Positions 11,871 to 23,048 of a stretch of DNA of 64,000 nt are shown here, in pieces. A program made the translations under genes and the position numbers. This DNA comes from Leucaena leucocephala (lineage: Eukaryota; Streptophyta; Magnoliopsida; Fabales; Fabaceae), in assembly GCA_037074615.1 (NCBI GenBank), contig CM073557.1, positions 13,904,501 through 13,968,500 of the forward strand, read 5' to 3'. The stretch's first letter is position 1, and every line of letters starts with the position of its first letter. Below the pieces are notes generated by a model. It saw only the letters and a program-made list of their open reading frames with translations. It ran no database searches and was not told the origin of the DNA.

Positions 11871-12728
11871 GTATCACTCCCCAGTCCACATATATGACAT
11901 TAGAATCTTCAAAGCATCAAATCTATAAATTTCACAAAGAACAACCAAACAAATATATAAAAGACTCTAGAAACATAAATTGACAAGTATCACTCCCCAT
12001 TGAAGATCTCATAGTTTGTGTCACGTGTTAGCTCATCCAAGAGACCCAAAGTGATGCCTAGACACACATGGAGGGTGCTACCAGGTGAGATCTCAGCTGC
12101 CCATCTGAATCCATAGAGGAAGGATGGAAGAAAATGGAAGAAATGATGAAGATGATGAAGAAACTTGAAAGAAAATTGTGTGCTAGGGTTAGAATGATGA
12201 TTGAATCATGAATCAATAAATTGGTGGTTGAAACTTGAGGGTATTGGCCAAAAATTTGGTTAGAAAGTTTTCCCAAGTGTGAAAATTAGGGTTAGAATTG
12301 GATCCAAGATGAAATCTCATCACAAAACTCGAATTGTGCATTGTTGTGTCCGTTAGGTGCAGCCAATGTTCACATGTTTGTAGTGGCAAATGGACGCGCT
12401 TTTAATGAATTTGGACTCTTCCTTAGTATTCTTTGGTTCTTTTGCAGCTTTTCCTTTTATCCTTATTTGGTATTTGTGATATTTGCTCCCAACTTTAGTT
12501 ATTCTTCAATTACCTACATTTATGTTCAAATCTTTGTAAGAACACATATCTTGGAAATTAATCAAAATTGGTAAAACACAAGTAAATGACCAATATGCCC
12601 TTTTTAGCACAAATTCACACGTATAAACCTAGGACTCACTTTAATAAAACAATATGCAAATTAGGCTCAAAGCCCTATAAAATGACCCTAAATGATATGA
12701 AATACATGTATATAAATAAATCTCATCA
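11871..12728 (-). repeat. Partial 3' LTR, family D (D2)
   Basis: Resembles D1 and D4 ('actccccattgaag' near 11993; GA-rich 'ggaagaaaatggaagaaatg' near 12126; 'cctagga' and 'aaaatgaccctaaatgatatg' near 12680). Ends TCTCATCA at 12728, followed by a minus-strand purine tract. The left end is truncated or too decayed to place. ORFs 12058-12276 and 12341-12574 inside it are not supported. Confidence 0.6.
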
Positions 12729-12742
12729 ATTCCCCTATACTT
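12729..12742 (-). promoter_or_regulatory. Polypurine tract next to D2
   Basis: The minus strand reads aagtataggggaat immediately before the LTR start TGATGAGA, which sets the orientation of D2 as the 3' LTR of a minus-strand element. Confidence 0.55.
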
Positions 12743-13874
12743 TAACCTTTGCACTTCTTGACAAAGATTAACAGCAAAAATCCAAGTAACCAATTCATAA
12801 AAATATGAATGTAAACACAAATCAAGCTAGATGCCATAACTTAACTAATCATGATCATCATGAAAAGACAAGTCAAGGAATAATGCAATGCTTGAAGATT
12901 AATGTTATGAGTAATGTAGAAGAATGAATGAGAGAAATCACTGAAGGAAAAATAATTTAACAAATCTCACAATGGAAGGAGTGATTTCACTATAATCCAC
13001 CTAGGCTAGACTCTGCCATAGGCTTGTAAAGTTTCTAATAATCCAATCACAATCGTACAATGAATCAAGGCACTTTAAAGGTTGTAATGTTGGATGAAAT
13101 CTTTCAATGCTTAAGCTATGTTCTTTTTGGCTCACTTTGGTTGCCTTATTTCAATTTTTTATTTTTGCCTTTTTGTATTTCTTTTCTTCTTTCTTTTGCT
13201 TTTCTTTTCTAATTTTCTTCTCTTTTATTTGTTTATATTTCTTCTCTTTCTTTTTGGCAAAACCCTTTCTTTTCTCAATAGCATTATATAGCACCATCCT
13301 TAACATTGGATTGCAAAGTGCTAAAAATCTCAATATTATTTTTTGAATGGAAATAAAGGCAAGCAATGGATGCATGTGAGTGGCTTGTTTTGGGATGAAT
13401 GGGTAATGAAATGAATGCCCCTATCATTTTCAATCAATGATTGCACATTTAATTTTGAAAAGAAACTAGGCAAGTTGTAGAGAGGACTAGAGTAGGTGGA
13501 AAACACACAAAGATGAGAAACGAACAAAGGCCAAAAAGTTCTTCCAACTAGAGTTAGATTTCTCAAATTCATTCTCATAGACCCCTAGGTCACCAAAATG
13601 ATTAAAAACCAATAAATTATCTTTGAAAAGTACTAAATCTAGAACAAGATCAATCAAATCATAACACAACCCAAATGGTATAAAAAAACCCCACACTTCA
13701 TTGAACAAAAAACTTGGAAAAGCTCTCCTAAGAGAATTCAAATTCAAGTGTTAGTTCATTTAGTTTTTTAAAAGCAATAATGCAAATGGTGAAAACAAGT
13801 TGGCTCATGAGATGCAATGAATAACAAACAAAACATTAAAAACTTCAAAATCTGAAATCTTGAGACCTTCATCA
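12743..13874 (-). mobile_element. Internal spacer of the D2 element
   Basis: Non-coding region of an Athila/Tat-like element on the minus strand. Its phrases mirror the G and E spacers: a pyrimidine-rich run (purine-rich on the minus strand) at 13137-13265, 'tgaatgcccctatcatttt' near 13411, and 'ctaggctagactctgccata' near 13001. ORFs 13107-13346, 13151-13375, 13336-13578 and 13487-13747 are by-products of low complexity. Confidence 0.5.
13137..13265. repeat. Polypyrimidine low-complexity tract
   Basis: Almost pure T/C on the + strand (tttcttttcttctttctttt type). Equivalent homopurine tracts occur in the spacers of E-prime, G and E, so it is a conserved spacer feature. Confidence 0.7.
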
Positions 13875-15293
13875 TGAGATGAGTCCAAATTTCCAACCAA
13901 ATTTCATACATTTCTTGTATAAATCATGAATTGTGTTTTCTTAGTGAGTCTCTACAAATTGAGGGGTAAAATTGTCAAATTTCACTTATCTTCAATGTGC
14001 TTTAGTTTTGAGATGCAAAAGTTTAATTTGTTTGTAGGTACAAGAAGAAAGACAAAGATTCAAAGGATAATGCACAACAAGATCAAAGACTTGAAGTAAA
14101 TAGGCAAAGAAGAACTAAGGAGCAAAGAATGGAGCTGGAAAGGCAGAACTTCAAAGAAGAATTCTGAGGAGCTCAATGTGTCTTTTTGGCCATGGCAAAT
14201 GACACCTTTCACTACAGTAAATGTGCTCTTAACATAAACTCTGCAATTTTTGCCATCTAGAGTAAAAGCAGGCTCCATATCAGCATCTAGTTACTAGACA
14301 CGAGACGAGACCCCCAGATTTAGGATTTCAAGTTCTCTCTTCACTTCCTTTAATCTTGAACAGAACGCTTTCACCAAACCTTTATCTTTCCATTATTTCA
14401 CACCATTCCAACCCATTTTCTACCAATTAAACCTTCATTTCTTTTCTCTCCTTCCATCTTTCTTCATCATTTTTGTCATCCACCATGGCAATAAACTTGG
14501 AGCATGATTAAGGCGATGAGTGGCTAGTTTCTTGGTTCTTTTGTGATGGAAAAGGAGGCTATTAGTTCCAATCTTTTCTTTTCTCATAGTTTAGGTTCCC
14601 TAGTTCTAGGGATCTTGATTTATGTTGAGTGCTTGGAATCCAATTAGTTTATCCTTGAGTTTGGAACTTTGTAATTGATTTGGATGATGTACTTGCTGAT
14701 TTTATTATACATGTCATTTTCTTGGTTCCTTCTTGTTGAGTTGATTGCTAATGATTGTTGCAGGTTGATTTAATAGCTTAAAATTATTGTGTGATTACAC
14801 TAATTGAGGACATTGCATCATCTAACTCAAATTTCAAAACCAAGTGGCTTTTCACAATGCATTAAGTGAATTTAATAGAAGGATTTAAACTAAATGATAT
14901 GTGTTGGATTTAACCAATCGGTTAAACTTTTATATCTTGACTTAGTAGTTTTATCTCCCAAGATCCTTTTTAAAGATAAATAATAGTCAAATTCTCCACA
15001 CCAAAGACCTTCTTCATAATATTTCTCTAAATCCAAATTCATCACTTGAAAATTGCTCTACTTGAATCACCCAAAAAAATATTTACTTACCTACACTTTA
15101 ATTTAGATTGCACAATTTCCATGATTTCAAATGCAAACCTACCATTTGCCCAAGTTTAAATTAATTTCTATACCAGTAAGCTAGGATTTCATAGAAAGGT
15201 TCCTTGAGAGTCTGATCCAGTGTAGCACTATATCCTATAAATATTTGTGCAATCTATTTTGATGACCCTAAAGCGACTAATGGGCTCTCATCA
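13875..15293 (+). repeat. LTR, family C (C2)
   Basis: Colinear with C1 and C3 from 'tgagatgagtccaaattt' to the terminus CTCTCATCA at 15285-15293. The same terminus precedes a PBS at 52600 in C4. Shared phrases include 'tgtaggtacaagaag' near 14033 and 'gaggacattgcatcat' near 14806. I find no convincing TSD and no PBS after it, so it may be a solo or partial LTR. The start is approximate. Confidence 0.6.
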
Positions 15294-16273
15294 CCAACAA
15301 CCAATAGATACCTAGAGCAAACAAGAAGAAAGCAGGATTCTCTGTAGCTAACATGTCATCTCACAGCAGCAAAAAGACAAAGAGTCACCTATGAAAATGC
15401 TGTAAAAATATTCTAAGTCATGCAATGCAATATAAGGCCAAAACTTGAAAATCCACATACGATTCTTAAAATCACAAGATATATAACTCAAAATCAACAA
15501 AACCAAGGCAAGAATTGCATAAAGTTTTATCTGAAAACATCAATGCTCAAAATTTTCAAAACTTTTCCAACCAAAGAGAACAATTCAAAACCAAGTCAAA
15601 ACCACAATTAAGCTCAAGCACATGAAATCCTTCTCCCACACCTAAACCTTGCATTATCCCCAATGCAAAACCTAAGCATGAAGTACAGAATCCAACTCCC
15701 AATAATTCCACAAGCACTAAATCATCAAAGAGGAAGATTTATTCAATGCAGACAACTACTAAAGCATGTAAAACAACTATTAATTTTTTCTATGCAATGG
15801 TGTATCTTCCTCCACACTTATCCCAAATAGTCAAACTCAACAAAATATCTCAAGCTAATCACTAAAGCATATAAAGAGGAAAGAAACAAACTTAGCGAGT
15901 TATGGAGGCATATGGCTCGAGTAGTAAAGTCGATGTTGGTTGAATTTAAAGCACATCCTCTACCCTTTGGTAAGTCTCACCATTTCCAAGTTATCTTCCT
16001 CATTCAAGGCTTTGATCTCCATTGACCCAACCTATCACATCTGCTCTCCTTAATCGGGGTGAGTTGCTCTTGCTATTTTAACTCAAAAAAAAGTCTACAA
16101 CTATGAGAGGTCTATCTTCCACAGGATCTGGAGGAAAAGGGACAGTAGAGAAAATGCTGATAGTTTCCATGCCAACTATCATGGCAGAGCACAAAGGAGA
16201 AACCTTGAAATGCTTCCAAAGGTTCTTTATTGAACTCTCCTCTCTTTGAAGCCTCATGGCACATGACTCATAT
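15294..16273 (-). mobile_element. 3' region of Athila/Tat-like element H
   Basis: Mostly non-coding. Minus-strand phrases such as gggataatgcaaggtttagg (about 15640-15660) are of the kind seen between integrase and 3' LTR of OTA elements. ORF 16078-16293 (minus; ESCAMRLQREESSIKNLWKH) reads through the insertion point of A and has no family I recognise. The region ends at the TSD CATAT (16269-16273) of element A; the same host sequence resumes at 23049. The 3' LTR of H is not found. Confidence 0.4.
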
Positions 16274-17027
16274 TGGTACGAACCCATAACCAATCAAAAT
16301 ATACGCACCCCAAGAACGCTAAATAAAGATCTAGTGATCTACTTGAACCATTGAACACAGAAGAATAAGGACCCAAAGTGTTGAAAGATGGGACAAGGTT
16401 GATCAAGCCTTGATAAGTCTGTTAGTTCACCAAAGAACCCTAGAGAGAATCCACTCTCAAGAGACAAAGTGCAAAAATACAACTTTACATTAATAATACA
16501 ATCTACTTCCAAAATGAGTCATGCAATGTATTTTAAGAAATACATTTTAAATCTGAAATAAAAAGCAATGAATGTAACCTAGGGATTCAAAATAGTAAAT
16601 ACTAACTTAAATAAAATAACAAGGACTTAATTCAAGTAACTTGAAACCCAAAAGTCAAATCTGCAACTAATTACTAATTTTCGCATAAATACAATAATAA
16701 AAATAGAATCCACATTTCAAGCCCAAAAAATGATTATTTAGGCCCAAATGAGTCTTCCCTTATGTACTACTTGGTCCAAGGGCTTTATATTGATGTCTCC
16801 AAGCTTAAAATAGGTTCAGTAGCTCTATTTTCAACACAAATAAAATTAGTAATCTCCTCAGCATTTTTAATCTGATTTATTGATTCAATCGCCATTTGCT
16901 TTGTCAATGCCTCTTGCACTAGCTCATTCAATGCTTAATTATTTTAGCTCTTTCTTTTGGGATTGGTTCAGGTTCAATATCTAAAGGATCTTTGAAAGTT
17001 GAAGAGTCATCTTGTTGTATTGCATCA
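16274..17027 (-). repeat. 3' LTR of element A
   Basis: 754 bp on the minus strand, from TGATGCAATACAAC (17027 downward) to ...GTACCA at 16274. Aligns with the 5' LTR 22269-23048 and both LTRs of B. Its first 250 bp keep a readable tail of the polyprotein (for example ALNELVQEALTKQMAI), so the frame overlaps the LTR. Confidence 0.88.
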
Positions 17028-17040
17028 TTCTCTCTATCCT
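17028..17040 (-). promoter_or_regulatory. Polypurine tract of element A
   Basis: Minus-strand aggatagagagaa immediately upstream of the 3' LTR start. The equivalent in B is gagaagagagggaa at 37191-37204. Confidence 0.7.
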
Positions 17041-18230
17041 CAAAGTTCTCAAATCATCACCTACATAAAACAGATAAATTAGCCACGTTGAAAGTAGCAA
17101 TAACGGCATACTCACTAGAAAAATCAATTTTGTAAGAATTATCATTAATTCTTTCAAGGACTTGAAAGGGACCATCTCCTCTTGGAGATAATTTAGACTT
17201 TCTTTGAGCTAAAAATCTTTCTTTCCTTACATACACCCACACCCAATCACCAGGTTCAAAAAGAATATGCCTTCTTCCTTCCTTGGATACATATTGCTTA
17301 TTTTTCTTTTCAATCTATTGTTTTGCTTTTACAAGAAGTTGCTTTACTGTTTTAGCCTTCATTTTCCTATCAAGACTTACTCTTTCATCAATGGGTAACA
17401 GTAATAAATCCAAGGAAGTTGGTGGATTAAAACCACACACAATCTCAAAAGGAGAATAATTAGTAGATGAATGCACACTCCTATTATAAGCAAATTTAAT
17501 GAATGGCAAGCAATCTTCCCAATTTGTTAAATTCTTTTGAATTACAATTCTAAGTAATTGAGACAAAGTTCTATTAACAACTTCAGTTTATCCATCAGTT
17601 ATGGATGACATGCAGTAGAAAAAAACAATTTAGTACGAAACTTTCCCCACAAAACTCTCAAAAAAATACTAAAAAACTTTGTATCCCTATCGGAAACAAT
17701 ACTTTTAGGAACACCATAAAGTCTCACAATTTCCTTAAAGAACAAATCAGAAATATATGTGGCATCATCAGTTTTATGACATGCAATGAAATGTGCCATT
17801 TTAGAAAATCTGTTAATAACCACAAATATTGAATCCATCCCTCTTTTTGACCTAGTCAAACCCAAAATAAAGTCCATTGAAATATCTACCTAAGGTTCAC
17901 TAGGCATAGGTAATGGGGTATACAAACTATGTGGTAAGACTCTAGACTTAGCCATTTTACATGTTATGCATTTAAAACATATTCTTTCTACATCACACTT
18001 TATTTTAGATTAAAAAAATGTTCATGTAAAACATCCAAAGTCTTCTTCACACCAAAGTATCCTATTAGTCCTCCCCCATGTGCTTCTCTTACAAGCAGTT
18101 CCCACAAGGAACATTGAGGCACACGTAATATATTTTCTTTAAACAAGTAACCATCATTCTATAACACTTATCAATTGTTTTCTTTTCACAAGCAATAAAC
18201 ATTTCAAAAAAATCAGTATCATTGGCATAC
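17041..18230 (-). pseudogene. Integrase of element A, broken
   Basis: Integrase pastes the cDNA into the genome in the nucleus. Minus-strand fragments in order: a degenerate N-terminal zinc-finger zone (about 18000-18150); core fragment 17599-17877 with MDFILGLTRSKRGMDSIFVV and IVSDRDTKF, keeping the second catalytic Asp; fragment 17315-17566 with FAYNRSVHSSTNYSPFEIV after the catalytic Glu region; and a C-terminal piece 17057-17242 with RKSKLSPRGDGPFQVLERIN, the GPF/Y-type module of chromovirus integrases. A stop near 17588 and further frame breaks separate the pieces. Family certain, product dead. Confidence 0.85.
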
Positions 18231-18295
18231 AACTCTTTGATATATTCAAAACTAAGCAATCTAGTATTTAGAGAAGTAAGAAGAGTATAACTTCT

Positions 18296-18735
18296 TCACC
18301 ATGCATCAGCTACCACATTTTCCTTACTTTTCTTGTATTTGATGACATAAGAAAATGTCTCAATAAATTCCAGCCACCTTGCATGTCTTTTGTTCAGTTT
18401 ACCTTGATCCTTTATGTGCTTGAAAGATTGATGATCAATGTGAATCACAAATTGCTTAAGCCAAAGGTAGTGTTGCCAATTCTCCAATACTCTTTTGAGT
18501 GCATAAAACTCCTTGTCATATGTTGGATATTTCAATGATGCTCTATTTAGCTTTTCACTAAAACAAGCAATTGGCTTTCCTTCCTGCATTATGACAGCTC
18601 ATAGTCCAACTCCAGATGCATCACATTCAATTCCAAAAGTTTTATTAAAGTCAGGCAAAACTAACACAAGTGCAGAACATAATTTATCCTTAAGTTCATT
18701 GAATGCATCATCTTGTGCTTCATCCATTTAAAACC
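18296..18735 (-). pseudogene. RNase H of element A
   Basis: Removes RNA from the RNA:DNA hybrid during reverse transcription. The minus-strand ORF 18296-18589 shows PIACFSEKLNRASLKYPTYD, an acidic TYDKEF segment and FVIHIDHQSFKHIKDQGKLN, then KRHARWLEFIETF, the conserved RNase H end of this gypsy family. The N-terminal part (18590-18735) continues in another frame (ECDASGVGL-like). It ends ENVVADAW, where relatives have ADALSRR, at a frame break. Confidence 0.85.
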
Positions 18736-18749
18736 AACAAATTTTTTAT

Positions 18750-19480
18750 GACCTCAATGAGTAGTATAGCAAGTGTGCTAAAATCTAGCCAAATCATGAA
18801 AACTTCTTACCTCAGTTATGCTTTTGGGTGTTCACCATTCTTTTATAGCTCTTATCTTTTCCTCATCAACTTCTCTACCTAACACTCACCACAAAACCAA
18901 GGAAAACAATTTTATCCATGCAAAAGTCACACTTTTTCATATTTGCAAACAATTTTTCCTTTCTCAAAATATCAAGCACACAATGCAAATGATTCAAGTG
19001 CTCATCCAGATTCTTGCTATATATTAGAATGTCAACAAAATAAATCACAACAAATTTCCCAATGAAAGCACAAAATATGATTCATTAATCTCATTATAGT
19101 ACTAGGGGCATTAGTTAATCCAAATGGCATGACTAACTACTTATACAAACCATGTTTTGTTTTGAAAGCAGTTTTTCACTCAGTCCCTTCCCTTATTCTT
19201 ATTTGATGGTATCCATATTTCAAATCAATTTTAGAAAAGACAGTGAAACTATGCAATTCATCAAGCATATCATGTAATCTAGGAATGAGATGGCGATACT
19301 TTACAGTGATATTATTCACGGCTCTACAATCAATGCACATACTCTATGTCCCATCTTTCTTTGGAACTAAAAGTACTAAAACAACACAATGACTTAAACT
19401 TTCTCTAACATATCCCTTTGCCATGATCTCTTCCACTTGCCTTTGAAGTTCCTTTGTTTCTTCTGGGTTGCTTCTATAGG
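18750..19480 (-). pseudogene. Reverse transcriptase of element A, catalytic Asp lost
   Basis: Copies element RNA into DNA. Minus-strand translation in three frames gives the RT blocks in order: VPKKDGT (about 19365), FSKIDLKYGYHQIRI (about 19190-19240), KTAFKTKHGLYK (about 19140-19170) and PFGLTNAPST (about 19095-19125). Next is the catalytic box, which reads YFVDILIYS (codons over 19016-19042) where the family has YFDD: the first Asp codon is now GTT (19034-19036). Several stops interrupt it. Assignment firm; enzyme inactive on two grounds. Confidence 0.85.
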
Positions 19481-19498
19481 CTGGCCTATTAGGAATTG

Positions 19499-20126
19499 TT
19501 ACTCATGAAATAAAATCAATTTGATGTTCAATTCCTCTAATGGGTAGTAAACTGAGGGAAATTCTTCAGGAAATATGTCTTCAAATTCTTGCAACAAAGA
19601 ACCAAAAACACTTGGAAATGAAGAGTCAATGTCATTAGGGTTAAAAAAGGATTCCTTGTAAACAAGGAGAAGCAATTGTTGTTTAGCCAAGAAAGCACTC
19701 CTCACTTAACCTTCTTTTGCATACAAACTCAATTCTTCTTTTCTTTTCTCTCTTCATTCTTTTTCTGCATATCTTTTTTTAGCTCTCAACTTCTCTCCAT
19801 TTTAGTCTCATTTCTTTTTGATATCTCTCTTATTTTTCATCTTGACTTGATCCTCATATACTTGCTTTGGAGTCAATGGTACAAGACTAATGAGTCTATT
19901 GTTCATTACAAAAGAATATCTATTTGTAAACCCGTCTTTTTTTCAATTTTCTATCAAACTCCCAAGGTCTTCCCACAGTATATGTCAAGTATCCATAGGA
20001 ATAAAATCACATAATAATTCATCACAATATTTTTCAATTGAGAAAGAAATTATAACTTATTTAATTTCCCCATATCATCCAACCATTAAAGCTTGTATGG
20101 TCTAGAATGTATAATAGTAGGGAAAT
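19499..20126 (-). pseudogene. Protease-RT linker of element A
   Basis: ORF 19499-19705 (minus) carries AFLAKQQLLLLVYKE and LLQEFEDIFPEEFPS, the typical stretch just upstream of RT in this chromovirus group. Upstream of it (19706-20000) is a Lys/Glu/Arg-rich spacer, which shows on the + strand as T/C-rich sequence. No catalytic role is known for it. Confidence 0.7.
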
Positions 20127-20465
20127 TCAATTTCTCAACAAAAGTAGTGCTTGCAACATTTGTAACATTCCCACATCAATTATCATATTACATACCTTGT
20201 TATTAATGAGGCAATGAGTATGGAAAATATTTTCCCTTTGCTCATTCATCACATCTCCCTTGATTTGACAATTCAAAACTCTTCTAACCACAGGACATTC
20301 TCCTTTCACAGGATATTCAATACCATCATGATTAGCATCCTCAAGCAAGGGCATGGATTCTTGACCATTATCACTTTCAATCACAACTTCATTAATTTTC
20401 AGAATCATAACTCTCTTGTTAGGGCATTGAGAAGCTATATGACCTGTGCCCAAACACTTAAAACA
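20127..20465 (-). pseudogene. Gag zinc knuckle and protease of element A
   Basis: The zinc knuckle, at about 20410-20465, reads CFKCLGTGHIASQC, an intact CX2CX4HX4C box for RNA binding by Gag. Downstream is the protease lead-in HTHCLINNKVCNMIID (about 20165-20215). The active-site triplet expected right after IID is disrupted (IIDVG and then out of frame) by a small deletion. Gag-protease fusion order is normal for Ty3/gypsy. Confidence 0.8.
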
Positions 20466-20599
20466 TTTTATTTCTCTATTTCTAGAAGTTTAGAAATCAG
20501 ATTTACCTTTGCTCTTTGATGAAGCTTCTTCTTTTCCTTTAGTGGTCTCTGTCTGGATATCCTTTTTTTCCTTCTTCTATTTCTGTTTCAAAGAAGAAC

Positions 20600-21471
20600 T
20601 TGATCCAGGAAAGAATTTTGAAGAACCTTTATGCTTGAGTTGCTTTTCCACCTTAATTACTGTGTGCACCATGTCTTCTAACTCCACATAATGTTGCAAT
20701 TCCACTATGTTAGCTCATTCAAAAACTGAGCCCTTGTGGCCTCTCTATCTTCTTGCATATTAGCCCTTATCAAAGCTAATTCCATATCCTTATAATACTC
20801 ATTCACACTCCTAGAGGCTTGTGTAAGGGTCTGCAACTTTTGGTAAAGCTCTCTATAGTAATGATTAGGAATAAATCTCCTCCTCATTAGAGTTTTCATA
20901 TCTCTCCAAGTTGCTACAGGCCTTTCACCATTGTTCCTCCTATTTAGACCCAATTTATCTCACCAAACAAGAGCATATTTGGTGAATTCTATTGCTGCCA
21001 ACTTCACCCTTTTAGATTAAGAGTAATTTTGATACTCAAAAATTATATCCATTTTCTTTTCCCATTATAAATAGGCTTTAGGGATATTTCTACCTTAAAA
21101 AGATGGTATCTTCATTTTGATTCTATCAAGGTTCCCATCACTCTATTTCTCTCACAATATTTTTGCCCTATCTCCTCTACCCCTATTTTTCCCCACTTCT
21201 GATTCATATTAAAATTCATCCTCATTCTCAGTATTCTCATCAATCATATTCAAATTCATCTAAAGAAACCTCCCATTGTCTATCATGCCTTATAGGATTA
21301 GTCTAGCTCCTTGCATATTTGCAATTCTATTTTCTTGCCTCTCTAACCAGCCCTTATCTCACCATAAACCACTTCCATGTGAGCAAAATGTTACTCCATT
21401 ACCTTGAATCTGTCATTATCATTCATCAAATTTCTTCTACCGCCATTAGATGTTTCATCTACATTAGACAT
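20600..21471 (-). pseudogene. Gag of element A
   Basis: Structural protein of the virus-like particle. A possible start is the ATG at 21471 (MSNVDETSNGGRRN), preceded by leader sequence. The retrotransposon gag core is readable at 20705-20953: NGERPVATWRDMKTLMRRRF, YYRELYQKLQTL, EYYKDMELALIRANMQEDRE. The fragment KLAAIEFTKYALVW lies just before it (20960-21010). Stops occur in the first half. A 370-bp homologous gag piece lies around element K (about 40273-40553 and 50821-50915). Confidence 0.82.
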
Positions 21472-22253
21472 TCTGACTAAAAGAAAAGATGTTAATGAAA
21501 TAAAGTTCCTAAAAAATTTCCTCATGTGTTTCCCCCAAGAATGTCACTCAACGCTCATGTTTCACTTAATCTTAGATTAAAAATTAATGTATATCATTCT
21601 TGCCTTTTTCCACTCAAAAGTTCCTCTTGAGGCTCTTTAAAGAAATAAGGAAGTTAATAAAGGCAATCATAATTTGCAGAATCAACCAACACTTAGAAAT
21701 TTTGAGAATGACAAAAATGGATGTTGACATTGGAGTTCAAGGAAATCAATAATTCAATTTATCCCCAAGATTGCAAATGTTAAAAAAATAAATTCTAGAT
21801 ATGAAGATGGACTTTTTTTTCTTTCTGTATATATATATATATATCTTTTTTCATTACTCCTCTTTTTGTTTTATCTCTTAGTTTTATGCTTTTTTTTACT
21901 AAAATATGAAAGAAAACACAAAATATAACAAATAGAATAAATGATCAATCTGAATCCATAAATTCAAACGATCAATCTGAACCCAGAAATTCCATAAAAC
22001 ACGTTATTTTTAAAATGGCTATAAATATGTATAACTCTTAGATTGAACTAATTCCAAAATGAATAGAAAGAAGAGATTTTAAACTATGAAAATGACCTAC
22101 TAAATGTGAAAAAACACAAAGGAAAACTAGTAGAACATGAACGAAGATTTTGGTGACAAACAAAATGAAGATGAATAGATACAATAAAAGATACAAAAAC
22201 CGAATAAAATGGAAACAAAGAAGAGAAAGATATGACCTGAGTTTATATATGAA
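21472..22253 (-). mobile_element. 5' leader of element A
   Basis: Non-coding, A/T-rich leader between PBS and gag, with a (TA)n microsatellite at about 21828-21845 and long T runs. ORF 22038-22412 crosses the PBS and LTR border and is spurious. The matching leader in B is at 33551-34140 ('aatttttgggttcagagtg'). Confidence 0.7.
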
Positions 22254-22265
22254 GTTTTGATACCA
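22254..22265 (-). promoter_or_regulatory. Primer-binding site of element A
   Basis: The minus strand reads TGGTATCAAAAC, 10 of 12 bases identical to the tRNA-iMet PBS TGGTATCAGAGC, 3 nt inside the 5' LTR. Confidence 0.75.
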
Positions 22266-22268
22266 AGA

Positions 22269-23048
22269 TGGTGTGAACCCACTAGAAAAAATCCCACAAA
22301 CCCACAACCAATCTGAATATACACACCCTAAGAACACTAAACAAAGATATGGTGATCCACTTGAACCCTTGAGTATAGAAGAACAAGGATCTGAAGTGTT
22401 GGAAGATGCCACAAGGTTAATTAAGCCTTAATAACTTTGTTAGTTCAATGAAGAACCCTAAAGAGAATTCACTCTCAAGTGACAAAGTACAAAAATGTAG
22501 TTTTTCATTAATAATCCATCTGCTTTCAAAATGAGTCATACAACGTATTTTAAGAGATACATTTCAAATCTGAGGTCAAAAACAATAATGTAACTGAGGG
22601 ACTCAAAATAGTAAATACTAACTTAAATTAAATAACATTGACTTAATTCAAGGAACTTGAAAACTCGAAAGTCATATCTGCTAACTAATTACTAACTTTT
22701 GCACAAATACATAATCAAAATAGAATTAGCATTTTAGGCCCAAAAAGTTATTATTTAGACCCAAATGAGTATTATTTTATGTACTTCTTGGTCCAAGGCC
22801 TTTAAATTGATGTCTCCAAGCCTAAAATAGGTTCAGCAGTTTCATTTTCAGCACAAATGAAAATAGTGACGTCCTCAGCATTTGTAATCTGATTTATTGC
22901 TCCAATTGCCATTTGCTTTGTAAGTGCCTCTTGCACTAGTCCATTCAATGCTTCCTTAATTCTTTTAGCTCTTACTCTTGTGATTAGTCCAGTTGGAATA
23001 TGCAAAGGATATTTGAAAGTTGAAGAGTCATCTTGTTGTATCGCATAA
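22269..23048 (-). repeat. 5' LTR of element A
   Basis: 780 bp. The minus strand starts TTATGCGATACAAC (23048 downward) and ends TTCACACCA at 22269. It contains the readable polyprotein tail at 22802-23005 (GLITRVRAKRIKEALNGLVQ), which is the 3'-LTR-encoded end seen from the 5' copy. Followed outside by TSD CATAT. Confidence 0.88.

Larger units (their letters stand above)
16274..23048 (-). mobile_element. Ty3/gypsy chromovirus-like element A, TSD CATAT
   Basis: 6.8-kb element with two similar LTRs, PBS, gag with CCHC zinc knuckle, protease, RT, RNase H, integrase and PPT, all on the minus strand. It is flanked by CATAT at 16269-16273 and 23049-23053. Gene order (RT-RNase H before integrase) is Ty3/gypsy. 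Protein motifs and extension of the polyprotein frame past the PPT into the 3' LTR suggest the CRM/Reina side of the chromoviruses (inference). Many stops and frameshifts show it is dead. Element B (32767-37944) is a second, more deleted copy of the same family. Confidence 0.92.

Noticed and set aside
13875..15293. TSD around LTR C2
   Set aside because: The five bases after CTCTCATCA (CCAAC) do not match those before any plausible start near 13875.
16078..16293. Possible host exon (ESCAMRLQREESSIKNLWKH)
   Set aside because: Runs across the boundary of element A and is flanked by Athila/Tat-like remnants on both sides of A; unrecognised but more likely part of element H.
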